The translations under genes and the position numbers were made by a program. Of a DNA stretch of 64,000 nucleotides, positions 35,814 to 43,525 are shown one piece after another. The notes beneath the pieces are model-generated. The model had not been told where the DNA came from. It did not search any database and worked only from the letters and a program-made list of their open reading frames with translations. The stretch spans positions 1-64,000 of the forward strand of contig NZ_VCHX02000083.1 of the NCBI RefSeq assembly GCF_005768555.2, read 5' to 3'. This stretch comes from Streptomyces sporangiiformans. Lineage in GTDB: Bacteria > Actinomycetota > Actinomycetes > Streptomycetales > Streptomycetaceae. The number at the start of each line of letters is the position of its first letter. The first letter of the stretch is position 1.

Positions 35814-38707
35814 CGGACACCACCACGGCCCTGGAGCCGCTGGTCGCGCGGCTCACCAGGACCGCTCCCGGCCTGCGGGTGGAGACCGGCCCGGGCTCCA
35901 CCGGTCCCTACGCCTACGACGCCTCCAACTACCGGGTCCCGCCGAGGGCCGTGGTGTTCCCCCGTACCGCCGACGACGTGAGCGCGGTGCTGCGGGCCTG
36001 CCGGGAGGCGGGCCTCCCCATCACCGCGCGTGGCGGCGGCACCAGCATGGCCGGCAACGCGGTCGGACCGGGTGTGGTCCTGGACTTCTCCCGGTACATG
36101 AACCGGATCCTGGACATCGACCCGGTGGCGCGCACCGCGCGTGTCGAGGCCGGGGTGATCCTGGACGCGCTGCGCGGCGCGACCGCCCTGCACGGGCTCA
36201 CCTTCGGCCCCGACCCCTCCTCGCACAGCCGCTGCACCCTCGGCGGCATGATCGGCAACGACGCCTGCGGAAACCGGTCGGTGCGGCACGGGCGTACCAG
36301 TACGCACATCGAGGCGCTGGAGATCGTGACGGCCGACGGCGTGCGAGCCGTCGCCGACGGCGAGGGCCTGCGCGCGGCCGACCCGAACGACACGGACGCG
36401 GTCCGGCGTGTCGCCCGCCTCAGAGCGGACGTCCGACGTCTGATCGACGCCAACCTGGCGCCGATCCGCACCGAGCTGGGCCGCGTTCCCCGTCAGGTCT
36501 CCGGCTACCAACTGCACCACCTGCTGCCCGAACACGGCTTCGACATGGCCCGCGCTCTGGTGGGCACCGAAGGCTCCTGTGCGGTCGTCACCGCCGCGAC
36601 GGTCCGCCTGGTGGCGACCGCACAGGCTTCCACGCTGCTGACGCTCGGCTACGACGACGTCGTCGACGCCGCCGAGGACGTCCCCGAGATCCTGCGCTGG
36701 AACCCCACCGCCGTGGAGGGGATGGACGAGGCCATCGTCGCCACGATGCGCGCCCGCCGCGGCCCGGACTCCGTGACCGGACTGCCCGAGGGGCGGGCCT
36801 GGCTGTACGTCGAACTCGACGGTGACGACCAGGCGGCGGTCGACGCCCGTGCCGCCGAACTGCTCGACGTGCTCAAGGCCCAGGGCCGGATGACCGGCGG
36901 ACGGGTCGTTCAGAGTCCTGCCCAGCGGCGTTCGCTGTGGCGGGTCCGCGAGGACGGGGCCGGGCTCGCCGCCCGTCTGGTGGACGGCGGGGAGTCGTGG
37001 CCGGGCTGGGAGGACGCGGCGGTCGCGCCCGAGAACCTGGCCGCCTACCTGCGGGACTTCCGCAAGCTGCTGTCCTCCCACGGCCTGACCGGGGTGCTGT
37101 ACGGCCACTTCGGTGCGGGCTGTGTCCATGTGCGCATCGACTTCGACCTCGCCACGGATGCCGGCCGGGCCGCGACCCGCCGCTTCCTCGGCGAGGCGGC
37201 CGCGCTCGTGGTCTCGCACGGCGGCTCTCTGTCGGGCGAGCACGGGGACGGGCGGGCTCGTGGTGAGCTGCTGGAGGTCATGTACAGCCACCGGATGATC
37301 CAGACGTTCGCCGCCTTCAAGGAGATCTTCGATCCCGAGGGGCTGCTCAACCCCGGCGTCATCGTGGCCCCGGCCCGACTCGACGCCGACCTCGCGCTGC
37401 ACACGCCCTCCGACGTGCTGCCCGTCGAGACCCTCTTCTCCTTCCCACACGACGAGGACGGCTTCGCGGGTGCGGTACGCCGCTGTGTCGGCGTCGGCCG
37501 CTGCCGCAGCGACGCGGGCGGCGTGATGTGTCCCAGCTACCGGGCCACCGGAGAGGAGAACGACTCGACCCGGGGCCGGGCCCGGCTGCTCCAGGAGATG
37601 GTGCGGGGCGACTTCGTCCAGGACGGCTGGCGCTCGACGGAGGTGCGCGACGCCCTCGACCTGTGCCTGTCCTGCAAGGCGTGCTCCAGCGACTGCCCGG
37701 TCGGCGTCGACATGGCCACGTACAAGGCGGAGTTCCTGCACCAGCACTACAAGGGCAGGATCCGGCCCCGCTCCCACTACTCGCTGGGCTGGCTGCCGCT
37801 GACCTCGGCCCTGGCCGGATTCGCCGCCCGCCCGATCAACGCGCTGCTGCGCGGACCGGTCGGCAAGCTGCTTGCCCGGCTCGGCGGCGTGACCACACAG
37901 CGCAGGATCCCGGCCTTCGCCTCCCGGCGCGCCCTGCGCAAGGTCCTGCGCGCCGCGAAGTCCGGTGAACAGGCGAAGGCCCTGCTCTTCGTCGACAGCT
38001 TCACCCGCGCCTTCCGCCCCGAGGTCGCGGGCGCCGCGAGCCGCGTGCTCGCCGACGCCGGCATCCCCTGCACGGCGGAGGACGGCCTGTGCTGCGGCCT
38101 GACCTGGGTGAGCACCGGCCAGCTGTCCACCGCGCGCCGCGTCATGGCCCGTACGGTCGCCCACCTGGACAACGGCGACGACCGGCCCATCATCGTGGCC
38201 GAACCCAGCTGCGCCGCCGCCCTCAAGCGTGACGTGCCCGAACTGCTCGGCACCGACGCCGCCCAGCGCGTCGCGGCCCGCGTCCACACCTTCACCGGCG
38301 CCCTGACCGACCTGGCCGCGCCGGACTGGACCCCGCCGGAGCTGCCGGACCAGGTCGTCCTGCAGACCCACTGCCACGAGTACGCCACCTTCAAGGGCCG
38401 CCACCCCCGCGACCTGCTCGGCCGCCTCGGCGTGGAGAAGGTCGACGAGGCGGAGGGCTGCTGCGGACTCGCCGGGAACTTCGGCTTCGAGGAGCAGCAC
38501 TACGACACCTCGATGGCCGTCGCCGACCTGGCTCTGAAGCCACGCCTCGACGGCATCGACCAGGACATGCCGACGGTCGTCGTGGCCGACGGTTTCAGCT
38601 GTGCCACCCAGATCGACCACCTCGCCGGTGACCGGGGCATCCGGGCCCTGCACCTCGCGGAGCTGCTGCTCGACCCCACCGCCGATCAACCAGGAGGAAC
38701 CCCATGA
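35810..38707 (+). CDS. FAD-binding and Fe-S-binding D-2-hydroxyacid dehydrogenase
   Basis: A 965-residue fusion of a flavin oxidoreductase and an electron-transfer module. The FAD-binding type 4 domain (~38-220) includes ITARGGGTSMAGNAVGPGVVLDFSRYMNRIL and GGMIGNDACGNRSVRHG. The FAD-oxidase C domain (~260-520) includes YGHFGAGCVHVRIDFDL and SLSGEHGDGRARGELL. The Fe-S part has CLSCKACSSDCPVG near 618-631, then two cysteine-rich CCG modules (LCCGLTWVSTG near 760, EGCCGLAGNFGFEEQHYD near 882). This is the layout of D-lactate, glycolate and D-2-hydroxyglutarate dehydrogenases. Four-base overlaps couple it to the aminotransferase and the aldehyde dehydrogenase. Its substrate may be a hydroxy acid formed by side-reduction of the semialdehyde. 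Confidence 0.88.
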   Translation: MTDTTTALEPLVARLTRTAPGLRVETGPGSTGPYAYDASNYRVPPRAVVFPRTADDVSAVLRACREAGLPITARGGGTSMAGNAVGPGVVLDFSRYMNRILDIDPVARTARVEAGVILDALRGATALHGLTFGPDPSSHSRCTLGGMIGNDACGNRSVRHGRTSTHIEALEIVTADGVRAVADGEGLRAADPNDTDAVRRVARLRADVRRLIDANLAPIRTELGRVPRQVSGYQLHHLLPEHGFDMARALVGTEGSCAVVTAATVRLVATAQASTLLTLGYDDVVDAAEDVPEILRWNPTAVEGMDEAIVATMRARRGPDSVTGLPEGRAWLYVELDGDDQAAVDARAAELLDVLKAQGRMTGGRVVQSPAQRRSLWRVREDGAGLAARLVDGGESWPGWEDAAVAPENLAAYLRDFRKLLSSHGLTGVLYGHFGAGCVHVRIDFDLATDAGRAATRRFLGEAAALVVSHGGSLSGEHGDGRARGELLEVMYSHRMIQTFAAFKEIFDPEGLLNPGVIVAPARLDADLALHTPSDVLPVETLFSFPHDEDGFAGAVRRCVGVGRCRSDAGGVMCPSYRATGEENDSTRGRARLLQEMVRGDFVQDGWRSTEVRDALDLCLSCKACSSDCPVGVDMATYKAEFLHQHYKGRIRPRSHYSLGWLPLTSALAGFAARPINALLRGPVGKLLARLGGVTTQRRIPAFASRRALRKVLRAAKSGEQAKALLFVDSFTRAFRPEVAGAASRVLADAGIPCTAEDGLCCGLTWVSTGQLSTARRVMARTVAHLDNGDDRPIIVAEPSCAAALKRDVPELLGTDAAQRVAARVHTFTGALTDLAAPDWTPPELPDQVVLQTHCHEYATFKGRHPRDLLGRLGVEKVDEAEGCCGLAGNFGFEEQHYDTSMAVADLALKPRLDGIDQDMPTVVVADGFSCATQIDHLAGDRGIRALHLAELLLDPTADQPGGTP

Positions 38708-40143
38708 CCGACACACCCACGCAGTTGTTCATCGGCGGGGCCTGGGCGGACGCCGCGGACGCCGCCACCATGCCCGTGGACGACCCCGCGACCGGTGAGA
38801 TCCTCTGCCATGTCGCCGACGCGGGCGCCAAGGACGCCCAGCGCGCCGAGGAGGCGGCCGTCCAGGCGCAGGAGGAGTGGGCCCGTACGGCGCCGCGGGT
38901 CCGTAGCGAGATCCTGCGCCGGGCGTACGAGATCATCGTCGAGCGCACCGATGAGCTGGCCCACCTGATGACGGCCGAGATGGGCAAGCCCCTGGCCGAG
39001 GCCAGGGGAGAGGTGGCGTACGCGGCCGAGTTCTTCCGCTGGTTCTCCGAGGAGGCCGTGCGTATCGAGGGCGGCAACGGTGTCCTGCCCGACGGCCGCA
39101 ACCGCATGCTGCTCTCCCGCCGCCCGGTCGGCCCCTGTCTGCTGATCACTCCGTGGAACTTCCCGCTGGCCATGGGCACCCGCAAGATCGGCCCGGCGAT
39201 CGCCGCCGGCTGCACGATGATCCTCAAGCCGGCCCCGCAGACCCCTCTGTCCAGCCTGGCTCTCGCCGCGATCCTCAAGGAGGCCGGGCTGCCGGACGGC
39301 GTGCTCAACGTCGTCACCACCTCCCGTGCGGGGGAGGTGTGCGAACCGCTCCTGCGCGGCGGGCGGATTCGCAAGCTCTCCTTCACCGGCTCCACCAACG
39401 TCGGACGCCTGCTGCTCGCCCAGAGCGCGGAGGCGGTCGTGCGGACCTCGATGGAGCTGGGCGGGAACGCGCCGTTCATCGTCTTCGAGGACGCCGACCT
39501 GGACAAGGCGGTCGACGGCGCGATGGTCGCCAAGATGCGCAACATGGGCGAGGCCTGCACCGCCGCCAACCGCTTCTTCGTCCACAGCTCCGTGGTGGAG
39601 GAGTTCGGGCGGCGCCTGGCCGAGCGCATGGGCGCGCTGGTCGTGGGCCCCGGCACCCGGAACGGCGTCGACGTCGGCCCGCTGATCGACAGGGTCGGAC
39701 GGGCCAAGGTCGAGGAACTGGTGGCCGACGCGGTGGAGCGCGGCGCCCGGGTGCTCGTAGGCGGCCGTACGCCCGAGGGGCCGGGTTGCTTCTACCCGCC
39801 GACCGTGCTCATGGACGTCGCCTCCGACAGCCGCCTGATGGACACGGAGATCTTCGGCCCGGTCGCGGCGATCCTCACCTTCGACGACGAGGACGAGGTG
39901 ATCCGCCGGGCCAACGACACCCCCTGGGGCCTCGTCGGCTACGTCTTCACCGAGGGCCTGGACCGCGCCCTGCGGGTCAGCGAGCGTCTGGAGGTCGGCA
40001 TGGTCGGCCTCAACACCGGCCTCGTCTCCAACCCGGCCGCCCCCTTCGGCGGCGTCAAGCAGTCCGGGCTGGGCCGCGAGGGCGGCCGGGTCGGGATCGA
40101 CGAGTTCCTTGAGTACCAGTACCTCGCGGTGCCCGTGCAATGA
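38704..40143 (+). CDS. NAD(P)-dependent succinate-semialdehyde dehydrogenase-type ALDH
   Basis: A 479-residue aldehyde dehydrogenase. The cofactor region contains ITPWNFPLAMGTRKIGPAIAAGCTMILKPAPQTPLS (~142-180). The general-base Glu is in SMELGGNAPFIVF near residue 251, and the catalytic Cys is in NMGEACTAANRFF near 285. The C-terminal tail is PFGGVKQSGLGREGGRVGIDEFLEYQYLAV. These motifs are those of the GabD group. ATG 38704 overlaps the upstream stop by four bases. With the class III aminotransferase it forms a GABA-shunt-like pair. A terminator hairpin follows. Confidence 0.9.
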   Translation: MTDTPTQLFIGGAWADAADAATMPVDDPATGEILCHVADAGAKDAQRAEEAAVQAQEEWARTAPRVRSEILRRAYEIIVERTDELAHLMTAEMGKPLAEARGEVAYAAEFFRWFSEEAVRIEGGNGVLPDGRNRMLLSRRPVGPCLLITPWNFPLAMGTRKIGPAIAAGCTMILKPAPQTPLSSLALAAILKEAGLPDGVLNVVTTSRAGEVCEPLLRGGRIRKLSFTGSTNVGRLLLAQSAEAVVRTSMELGGNAPFIVFEDADLDKAVDGAMVAKMRNMGEACTAANRFFVHSSVVEEFGRRLAERMGALVVGPGTRNGVDVGPLIDRVGRAKVEELVADAVERGARVLVGGRTPEGPGCFYPPTVLMDVASDSRLMDTEIFGPVAAILTFDDEDEVIRRANDTPWGLVGYVFTEGLDRALRVSERLEVGMVGLNTGLVSNPAAPFGGVKQSGLGREGGRVGIDEFLEYQYLAVPVQ

Positions 40144-40190
40144 CGGCGGTCCTGCCCTGACATACGCCGCATCGCGCACCGCGGGCCACC

Positions 40191-40227
40191 CCGTGCCCGG
40201 CCGCTCAGCCCTCCTGGCCGGGCACGG
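40191..40227. terminator. Hairpin after the semialdehyde dehydrogenase operon
   Basis: Exact 12-bp arms (40191-40202 and 40216-40227) around a 13-base loop, between two convergent transcripts; it may serve both. Confidence 0.65.
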
Positions 40228-40270
40228 GTCCAGGTCGGCCCCGCCGCGGGCCGGCCCGAAGCCCCCGCCC

Positions 40271-41020
40271 TCAGCGCAGGTGGCGCGCGGTGATCTCCGC
40301 CGCCGTCTCGGTCACGAGCTGCCCCAGCTCGGCGAGTCGGCCGGGCTCGAAGCGGGAGTCCGGCAGGGAGACGGCCACGGCGGCCAGCGGGACGCCGTCA
40401 CCGTCCAGGACGGATGCCGCGATGGCGCAGACCCCCTGGAGGTACTGGTTGTGGTTGACGGCGTAGCCACGCTCCCTGACCCGCTGGAGCTCCGTGCGCA
40501 GCTCCTTGGGGTCGGTGATGGTCTCCTCGCCGTACCCCTCGAACGTGCCCGTCGCGAACTCGTCGACCTCGGGATTCGGGAGATGCGCGAGGATCGCGTG
40601 CCCGGCAGCCGTGGCGTGCAGCGGTGAGGTGTCGCCGATGGTGTGGAAGGTCCGTACGGGGTGGTCGCAGTCGACGCGGTCGACGACGACCATGCTGTGC
40701 AGCGCGTCGGGCACCGAGAGATGGATGGTCTCGTTCACCGTGTCCCGGAGTCGGATCATGGGCTCGCGGGCGGCGGCGAACAGGCTGGATCCCTGGAGGG
40801 CGGCGGGTCGTACGGCGAGGATGCGGGCGCCTATCTCCCAGCGCGTGGTGTCCCTCCGGTTGGCCCGGAGCCAGCCCGCCTCCGCCAGGGTGACCAGGGT
40901 GCGCTGCACGGTCGACTTCGGCAGGCCGAAGAGCTTCGTCAGCTCACCCAGGGTCACGGGCTGATGCCGGGCGACCGCCTCCAGGATGCGCAGTGACCTG
41001 GTGACGCTCTTCATTTCCAT
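40271..41020 (-). CDS. IclR-family regulator, copy 1
   Basis: A 249-residue IclR protein. The winged helix-turn-helix is at 1-65 (MKSVTRSLRILEAVARHQPVTLGELTKLFGLPKSTVQRTLVTLAEAGWL), followed by the GAF-like effector domain (FHTIGDTSPLHATAAGHAILAHLP, VAVSLPDSRFEPG). Over the first ~146 residues it differs from the neighbouring IclR at 41353 at only about a dozen positions. The C-terminal ~100 residues have diverged far more, consistent with duplication followed by effector-domain change or gene conversion of the front half. A TAGAAT-type promoter with operator palindromes lies upstream. Confidence 0.88.
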   Translation of the reverse strand: MEMKSVTRSLRILEAVARHQPVTLGELTKLFGLPKSTVQRTLVTLAEAGWLRANRRDTTRWEIGARILAVRPAALQGSSLFAAAREPMIRLRDTVNETIHLSVPDALHSMVVVDRVDCDHPVRTFHTIGDTSPLHATAAGHAILAHLPNPEVDEFATGTFEGYGEETITDPKELRTELQRVRERGYAVNHNQYLQGVCAIAASVLDGDGVPLAAVAVSLPDSRFEPGRLAELGQLVTETAAEITARHLR

Positions 41021-41033
41021 CCGGGGCCCCCGT
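40614..41033. repeat. Duplicated segment, copy 1 (IclR 5' two thirds)
   Basis: Nearly the same DNA occurs at 41699-42118 at a constant offset of 1085 bp. Stretches of 80 bases or more are almost identical, including synonymous positions. It marks a tandem duplication of regulator and promoter. Confidence 0.8.
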
Positions 41034-41094
41034 CAGTCGCATGGCTTCGTCGTGCTCACCTCTTGACTCCCTTCCGGAGCCGTGGGCATGATTC

Positions 41095-41133
41095 GTGCCG
41101 GATTCTAGCACGGTGTTCCACAATATGGCATGG
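41095..41133. promoter_or_regulatory. IclR-type operator region, copy 1
   Basis: GTGCCGGATTCTAGCAC (41095-41111) and GTTCCACAATATGGCA (41115-41130) are two imperfect inverted repeats, nearly identical to 42181-42217. They overlap the leftward promoter of iclR copy 1 (-10 TAGAAT on the minus strand at 41102-41107). Confidence 0.6.
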
Positions 41134-41276
41134 AGAGGAGTGGATCCGATGACCTTCGCGGCGATGAACGGCGGGAGCGCCCTGACCCCGCCCCGCCGTG
41201 CCGCGCGGGGCGGCCGCCCTGGGCCCGGCACCTCCCCCGGCCGGGCCCGGGGCGACGGCTGCCCTGACATGCGGCA

Positions 41277-41316
41277 AGGGCCGGCCCGCACGCTCCGACG
41301 CGTGCAAGCCGGCCCT
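41277..41316. terminator. Hairpin after iclR copy 2
   Basis: AGGGCCGGC and GCCGGCCCT arms (41277-41285 and 41308-41316) with an inner GCACGC/GCGTGC stem lie about 37 bp beyond the stop of the leftward iclR at 41353. Confidence 0.6.
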
Positions 41317-41352
41317 CGCCGGTCCGGGGCCCTCCTGGGCCACCGCCTTCCG

Positions 41353-42105
41353 TTAGCCGCCCAGTAGGCGTCCGCTGATCTCCTCTGCCGCGCCGGCGAC
41401 GCGGTCGCCCCACTCGGACTCCCGGTCCGCGTCGTACCGGGAGTCGGGCATCGAGACCGCCACGGCGGCCAGCGGTGTCCCGCTCTCGTCGAGCACGGGG
41501 GCGGCGAGGGCGCAGACGCCCGGCCGGTAATGATTCCGGTTGATCGCGTAGCCGTCGGTGCGGATCCGGTCCAGCTCGGCGCGCAGTTCGTCGGGGTCGG
41601 CGGGGGTCGTGTCGCTGAAGCGCTCCAGGCCCTGGGCGATGAGTTCCTCGACGTCCCGCTTCGGAAGCTGGGCGAGGATCGCGCGCCCCACGGCGGTGGC
41701 GTGCAGCGGTGAGGTGTCGCCGATGCTGTGGAAGGTCCGTACGGGGTGGTCGCAGTCGACGCGGTCCACCACGACCATGCACTGCAGCGCGTCGGGCACC
41801 GACAGGTGGATGGTCTCGTTCACCGCGTCCCGGAGTCGGATCATGGGCTCGCGGGCGGCGGCGAACAGGCTGGATCCCTGGAGGGCGGCGGGTCGTACGG
41901 CCAGCACCCGGGCGCCGATCTCCCAGCGGGTGGTGTCCTTGCGGTTCGCGCGCAGCCAGCCCGCCTCCGCCAAGGTGACCAGGGTGCGCTGCACGGTCGA
42001 CTTCGGCAGGCCGAAGAGTTTCGTCAACTCCCCGACAGTGACCGGCTGATGCTGGGCGACCGCCTCCAGGATGCGCAGCGACCTGGTCACGCTCTTCATT
42101 TCCAT
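41353..42105 (-). CDS. IclR-family regulator, copy 2
   Basis: A 250-residue IclR protein and paralogue of the one at 40271. The helix-turn-helix is KSVTRSLRILEAVAQHQPVTVGELTKLFGLPKSTVQRTLVTLAEAGW; the effector domain includes FHSIGDTSPLHATAVGRAILAQLP and VAVSMPDSRYD. The frame stays open 50 codons further up, but ATG 42105 has AGGGGGA upstream and aligns with the start of copy 1. It is divergent from the long amine-catabolism operon at 42384, with an operator and overlapping promoters between them, so it is the likely direct regulator of that operon. The effector domains of the two copies differ, so they may answer different ligands at the same DNA site. Confidence 0.88.
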   Translation of the reverse strand: MEMKSVTRSLRILEAVAQHQPVTVGELTKLFGLPKSTVQRTLVTLAEAGWLRANRKDTTRWEIGARVLAVRPAALQGSSLFAAAREPMIRLRDAVNETIHLSVPDALQCMVVVDRVDCDHPVRTFHSIGDTSPLHATAVGRAILAQLPKRDVEELIAQGLERFSDTTPADPDELRAELDRIRTDGYAINRNHYRPGVCALAAPVLDESGTPLAAVAVSMPDSRYDADRESEWGDRVAGAAEEISGRLLGG

Positions 42106-42118
42106 CCGGTTTCCCCCT
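41699..42118. repeat. Duplicated segment, copy 2 (IclR 5' two thirds)
   Basis: Partner of 40614-41033. The duplication also covers the upstream control region (41063-41133 against 42151-42217, offset slightly changed by small indels). Confidence 0.8.
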
Positions 42119-42150
42119 GTTAATCCTCGGAATCTCTGATGGACACCCTC

Positions 42151-42179
42151 TTGACTCCCCATCGAGCCGCTGTCATTCT
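42151..42179 (+). promoter_or_regulatory. Promoter of the amine-catabolism operon
   Basis: TTGACT (42151-42156), a 17-base spacer and CATTCT (42174-42179). The operator palindromes begin two bases downstream, over the expected start site. Leader of about 200 nt before the GTG at 42384. Confidence 0.58.
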
Positions 42180-42180
42180 C

Positions 42181-42217
42181 GTGCCAGATTCTAGCACAGC
42201 GTTCCACAATGTGGCAC
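42181..42217. promoter_or_regulatory. IclR-type operator region, copy 2
   Basis: GTGCCAGATTCTAGCAC (42181-42197) and GTTCCACAATGTGGCAC (42201-42217). CCACAATGTGG inside the second is a perfect palindrome. Within the region lies a minus-strand promoter for iclR: GTGCCA -35 (42212-42217), 18-base spacer, TAGAAT -10 (42188-42193). Binding would affect both divergent promoters. Confidence 0.65.
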
Positions 42218-42383
42218 GGCTCAGCGGAAGAGACTCCGCAGAAGTGAGCCGGCACCGCGAGACACGGCGGCTGCGAGCCGAGAGCCCTGAGAGAGGGCCC
42301 GGCCCCCGTTCAAACCACCTTGAATCGACCAGCCTCACGTCGGGCGCCCAGCATGCGCCTCGGCGATACGAAAGGAAAGTCCT

Positions 42384-43523
42384 GTGTCAGCTGCCAGGAA
42401 GCGCGTCGCCGTCGTCGGCGTCGGAACAATGGGCAGCCAGGCCGCCTGGCGGCTGGCGGCCCGGGGTGCCGAGGTCGTCGGGTACGACCGGTTCGCCCCC
42501 GGCCACGACCGCAGTGCCGCCGGCGGTGAGACCCGGATCTTCCGCAGCGCGCACTTCGAGGACTCCCGCTACGTCCCGCTCCTCAAGCACGCCGACGCCC
42601 TGTGGGAGCAGCTGCAGCAGGAGGCCGGCCGTGAGCTGCGCCGCCTGACCGGATGTCTGCTGATGGGGCCGACCGGACACCACCAGATGGCCACCGTCCT
42701 GCAGTCCATCGCGGAGCACGACCTCGACCACGAGGTGCTCGATGCCGAGATTCTCGCGAAGCGCTTCCCGCAGTACCGCATCGAGGACGGCGACGCGGCC
42801 GTGCTCGACCGTCGCGCCGGCTTCATCCGCCCGGAGCTGACCATCCAGACCGCCGCTCGCCGCGCCGAGCAGCTGGGCGCCGTGATCCGCCGCTACAGCA
42901 CGGTCCGCGAGATCGTCCCCGTCGCGGGCGGCGTCGAGATCCGCACCGACTCCGGCAGCGAGCGCTTCGACACCGCCGTCGTCACCCCCGGCCCCTGGGT
43001 CAACGACCTGCTGCCCGACCTGCCGTGGGAGGTGGACGTCCGCCGCCTGGTCAGCGCCTGGTACGTGCCCACCACCCCCGAGGCCTGGTTCGGCGAGGAG
43101 CGCCCGGCGTTCATCCGGACCGCGCCCACCCACTGCTACGGCCTGCCCTCGCCGGACGGCATCTCCGTCAAGCTCGGCCTCTCCCGCGCCCTGCACCAGC
43201 CGGCGGGCGACCCGAACCAGCTGGACCGGACGGTGCGGCCCGAGGAGCTGGAGATCTTCTCCGAGCTGATCGGGCGTCACATGCCGGACCTGCACCCGGA
43301 CCCGACCCGTCTCTCCGTCTACATGGAGGGCTACACCGAGAGCAGCCGCCCCCTGGTCGGCCCCCTGCCCGGCGCCGAGAACGTGATCCTGCTCGCCGGT
43401 TTCTCCGGCCACGGCTTCAAGCTCTCGCCCGCCTTCGGCGACATCGCCGCCGACCTGGCGCTGGACGGCACCTCGCCCCAGCCCATCGACTTCATCTCCA
43501 CCGTCGGCCGTACGGAGGCATGA
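42384..43523 (+). CDS. Monomeric sarcosine oxidase/N-methyltryptophan oxidase-family flavoenzyme
   Basis: A 379-residue FAD enzyme oxidising a secondary or N-methyl amine. The N-terminal dinucleotide motif is VAVVGVGTMGSQAAWRLAARGAEVVGYDR, followed by the family segment GGETRIFRSAHFEDSRYVPLLKHADALW (~45-72). The C-terminus contains ILLAGFSGHGFKLSPAFGDIAADLAL. In bacterial monomeric sarcosine oxidase a cysteine in KTCMYT carries covalent FAD; the matching stretch here is RLSVYMEGYTESSRPLVG with Val, so flavin is probably not attached there. GTG 42384 lies after GAAAGGAAAG. It is the first gene of the IclR-controlled operon. Substrate unknown. Confidence 0.85.
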   Translation: MSAARKRVAVVGVGTMGSQAAWRLAARGAEVVGYDRFAPGHDRSAAGGETRIFRSAHFEDSRYVPLLKHADALWEQLQQEAGRELRRLTGCLLMGPTGHHQMATVLQSIAEHDLDHEVLDAEILAKRFPQYRIEDGDAAVLDRRAGFIRPELTIQTAARRAEQLGAVIRRYSTVREIVPVAGGVEIRTDSGSERFDTAVVTPGPWVNDLLPDLPWEVDVRRLVSAWYVPTTPEAWFGEERPAFIRTAPTHCYGLPSPDGISVKLGLSRALHQPAGDPNQLDRTVRPEELEIFSELIGRHMPDLHPDPTRLSVYMEGYTESSRPLVGPLPGAENVILLAGFSGHGFKLSPAFGDIAADLALDGTSPQPIDFISTVGRTEA

Positions 43524-43525
43524 CC

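Larger units (their letters stand above)
41021..41352. other. Region between the two iclR genes, with an orphan promoter copy
   Basis: 332 bp. It holds a duplicate of the control region that precedes the amine operon at 42.1 kb: a rightward promoter (TTGACT 41063-41068, CATGAT 41087-41092), operator palindromes (41095-41133) and a leftward TAGAAT promoter for iclR copy 1. The rightward promoter has no gene ahead of it; it faces the terminator and 3' end of iclR copy 2. A 72-codon rightward frame from ATG 41149 crosses the terminator and I do not call it. Confidence 0.6.

Noticed and set aside
35519-38716. 1065-codon minus-strand open frame opposite the FAD/Fe-S dehydrogenase
   Set aside because: It is the mirror of a GC-rich real gene; repetitive Gly/Val/Ala composition and no domains, whereas the plus frame has full FAD and Fe-S motifs.
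41149-41367. 72-codon plus-strand frame after the orphan promoter, with an upstream GAGAGGAG
   Set aside because: It runs through the terminator hairpin and into the 3' end of iclR copy 2, and the peptide is Arg/Pro/Gly-rich with no motif; probably chance.
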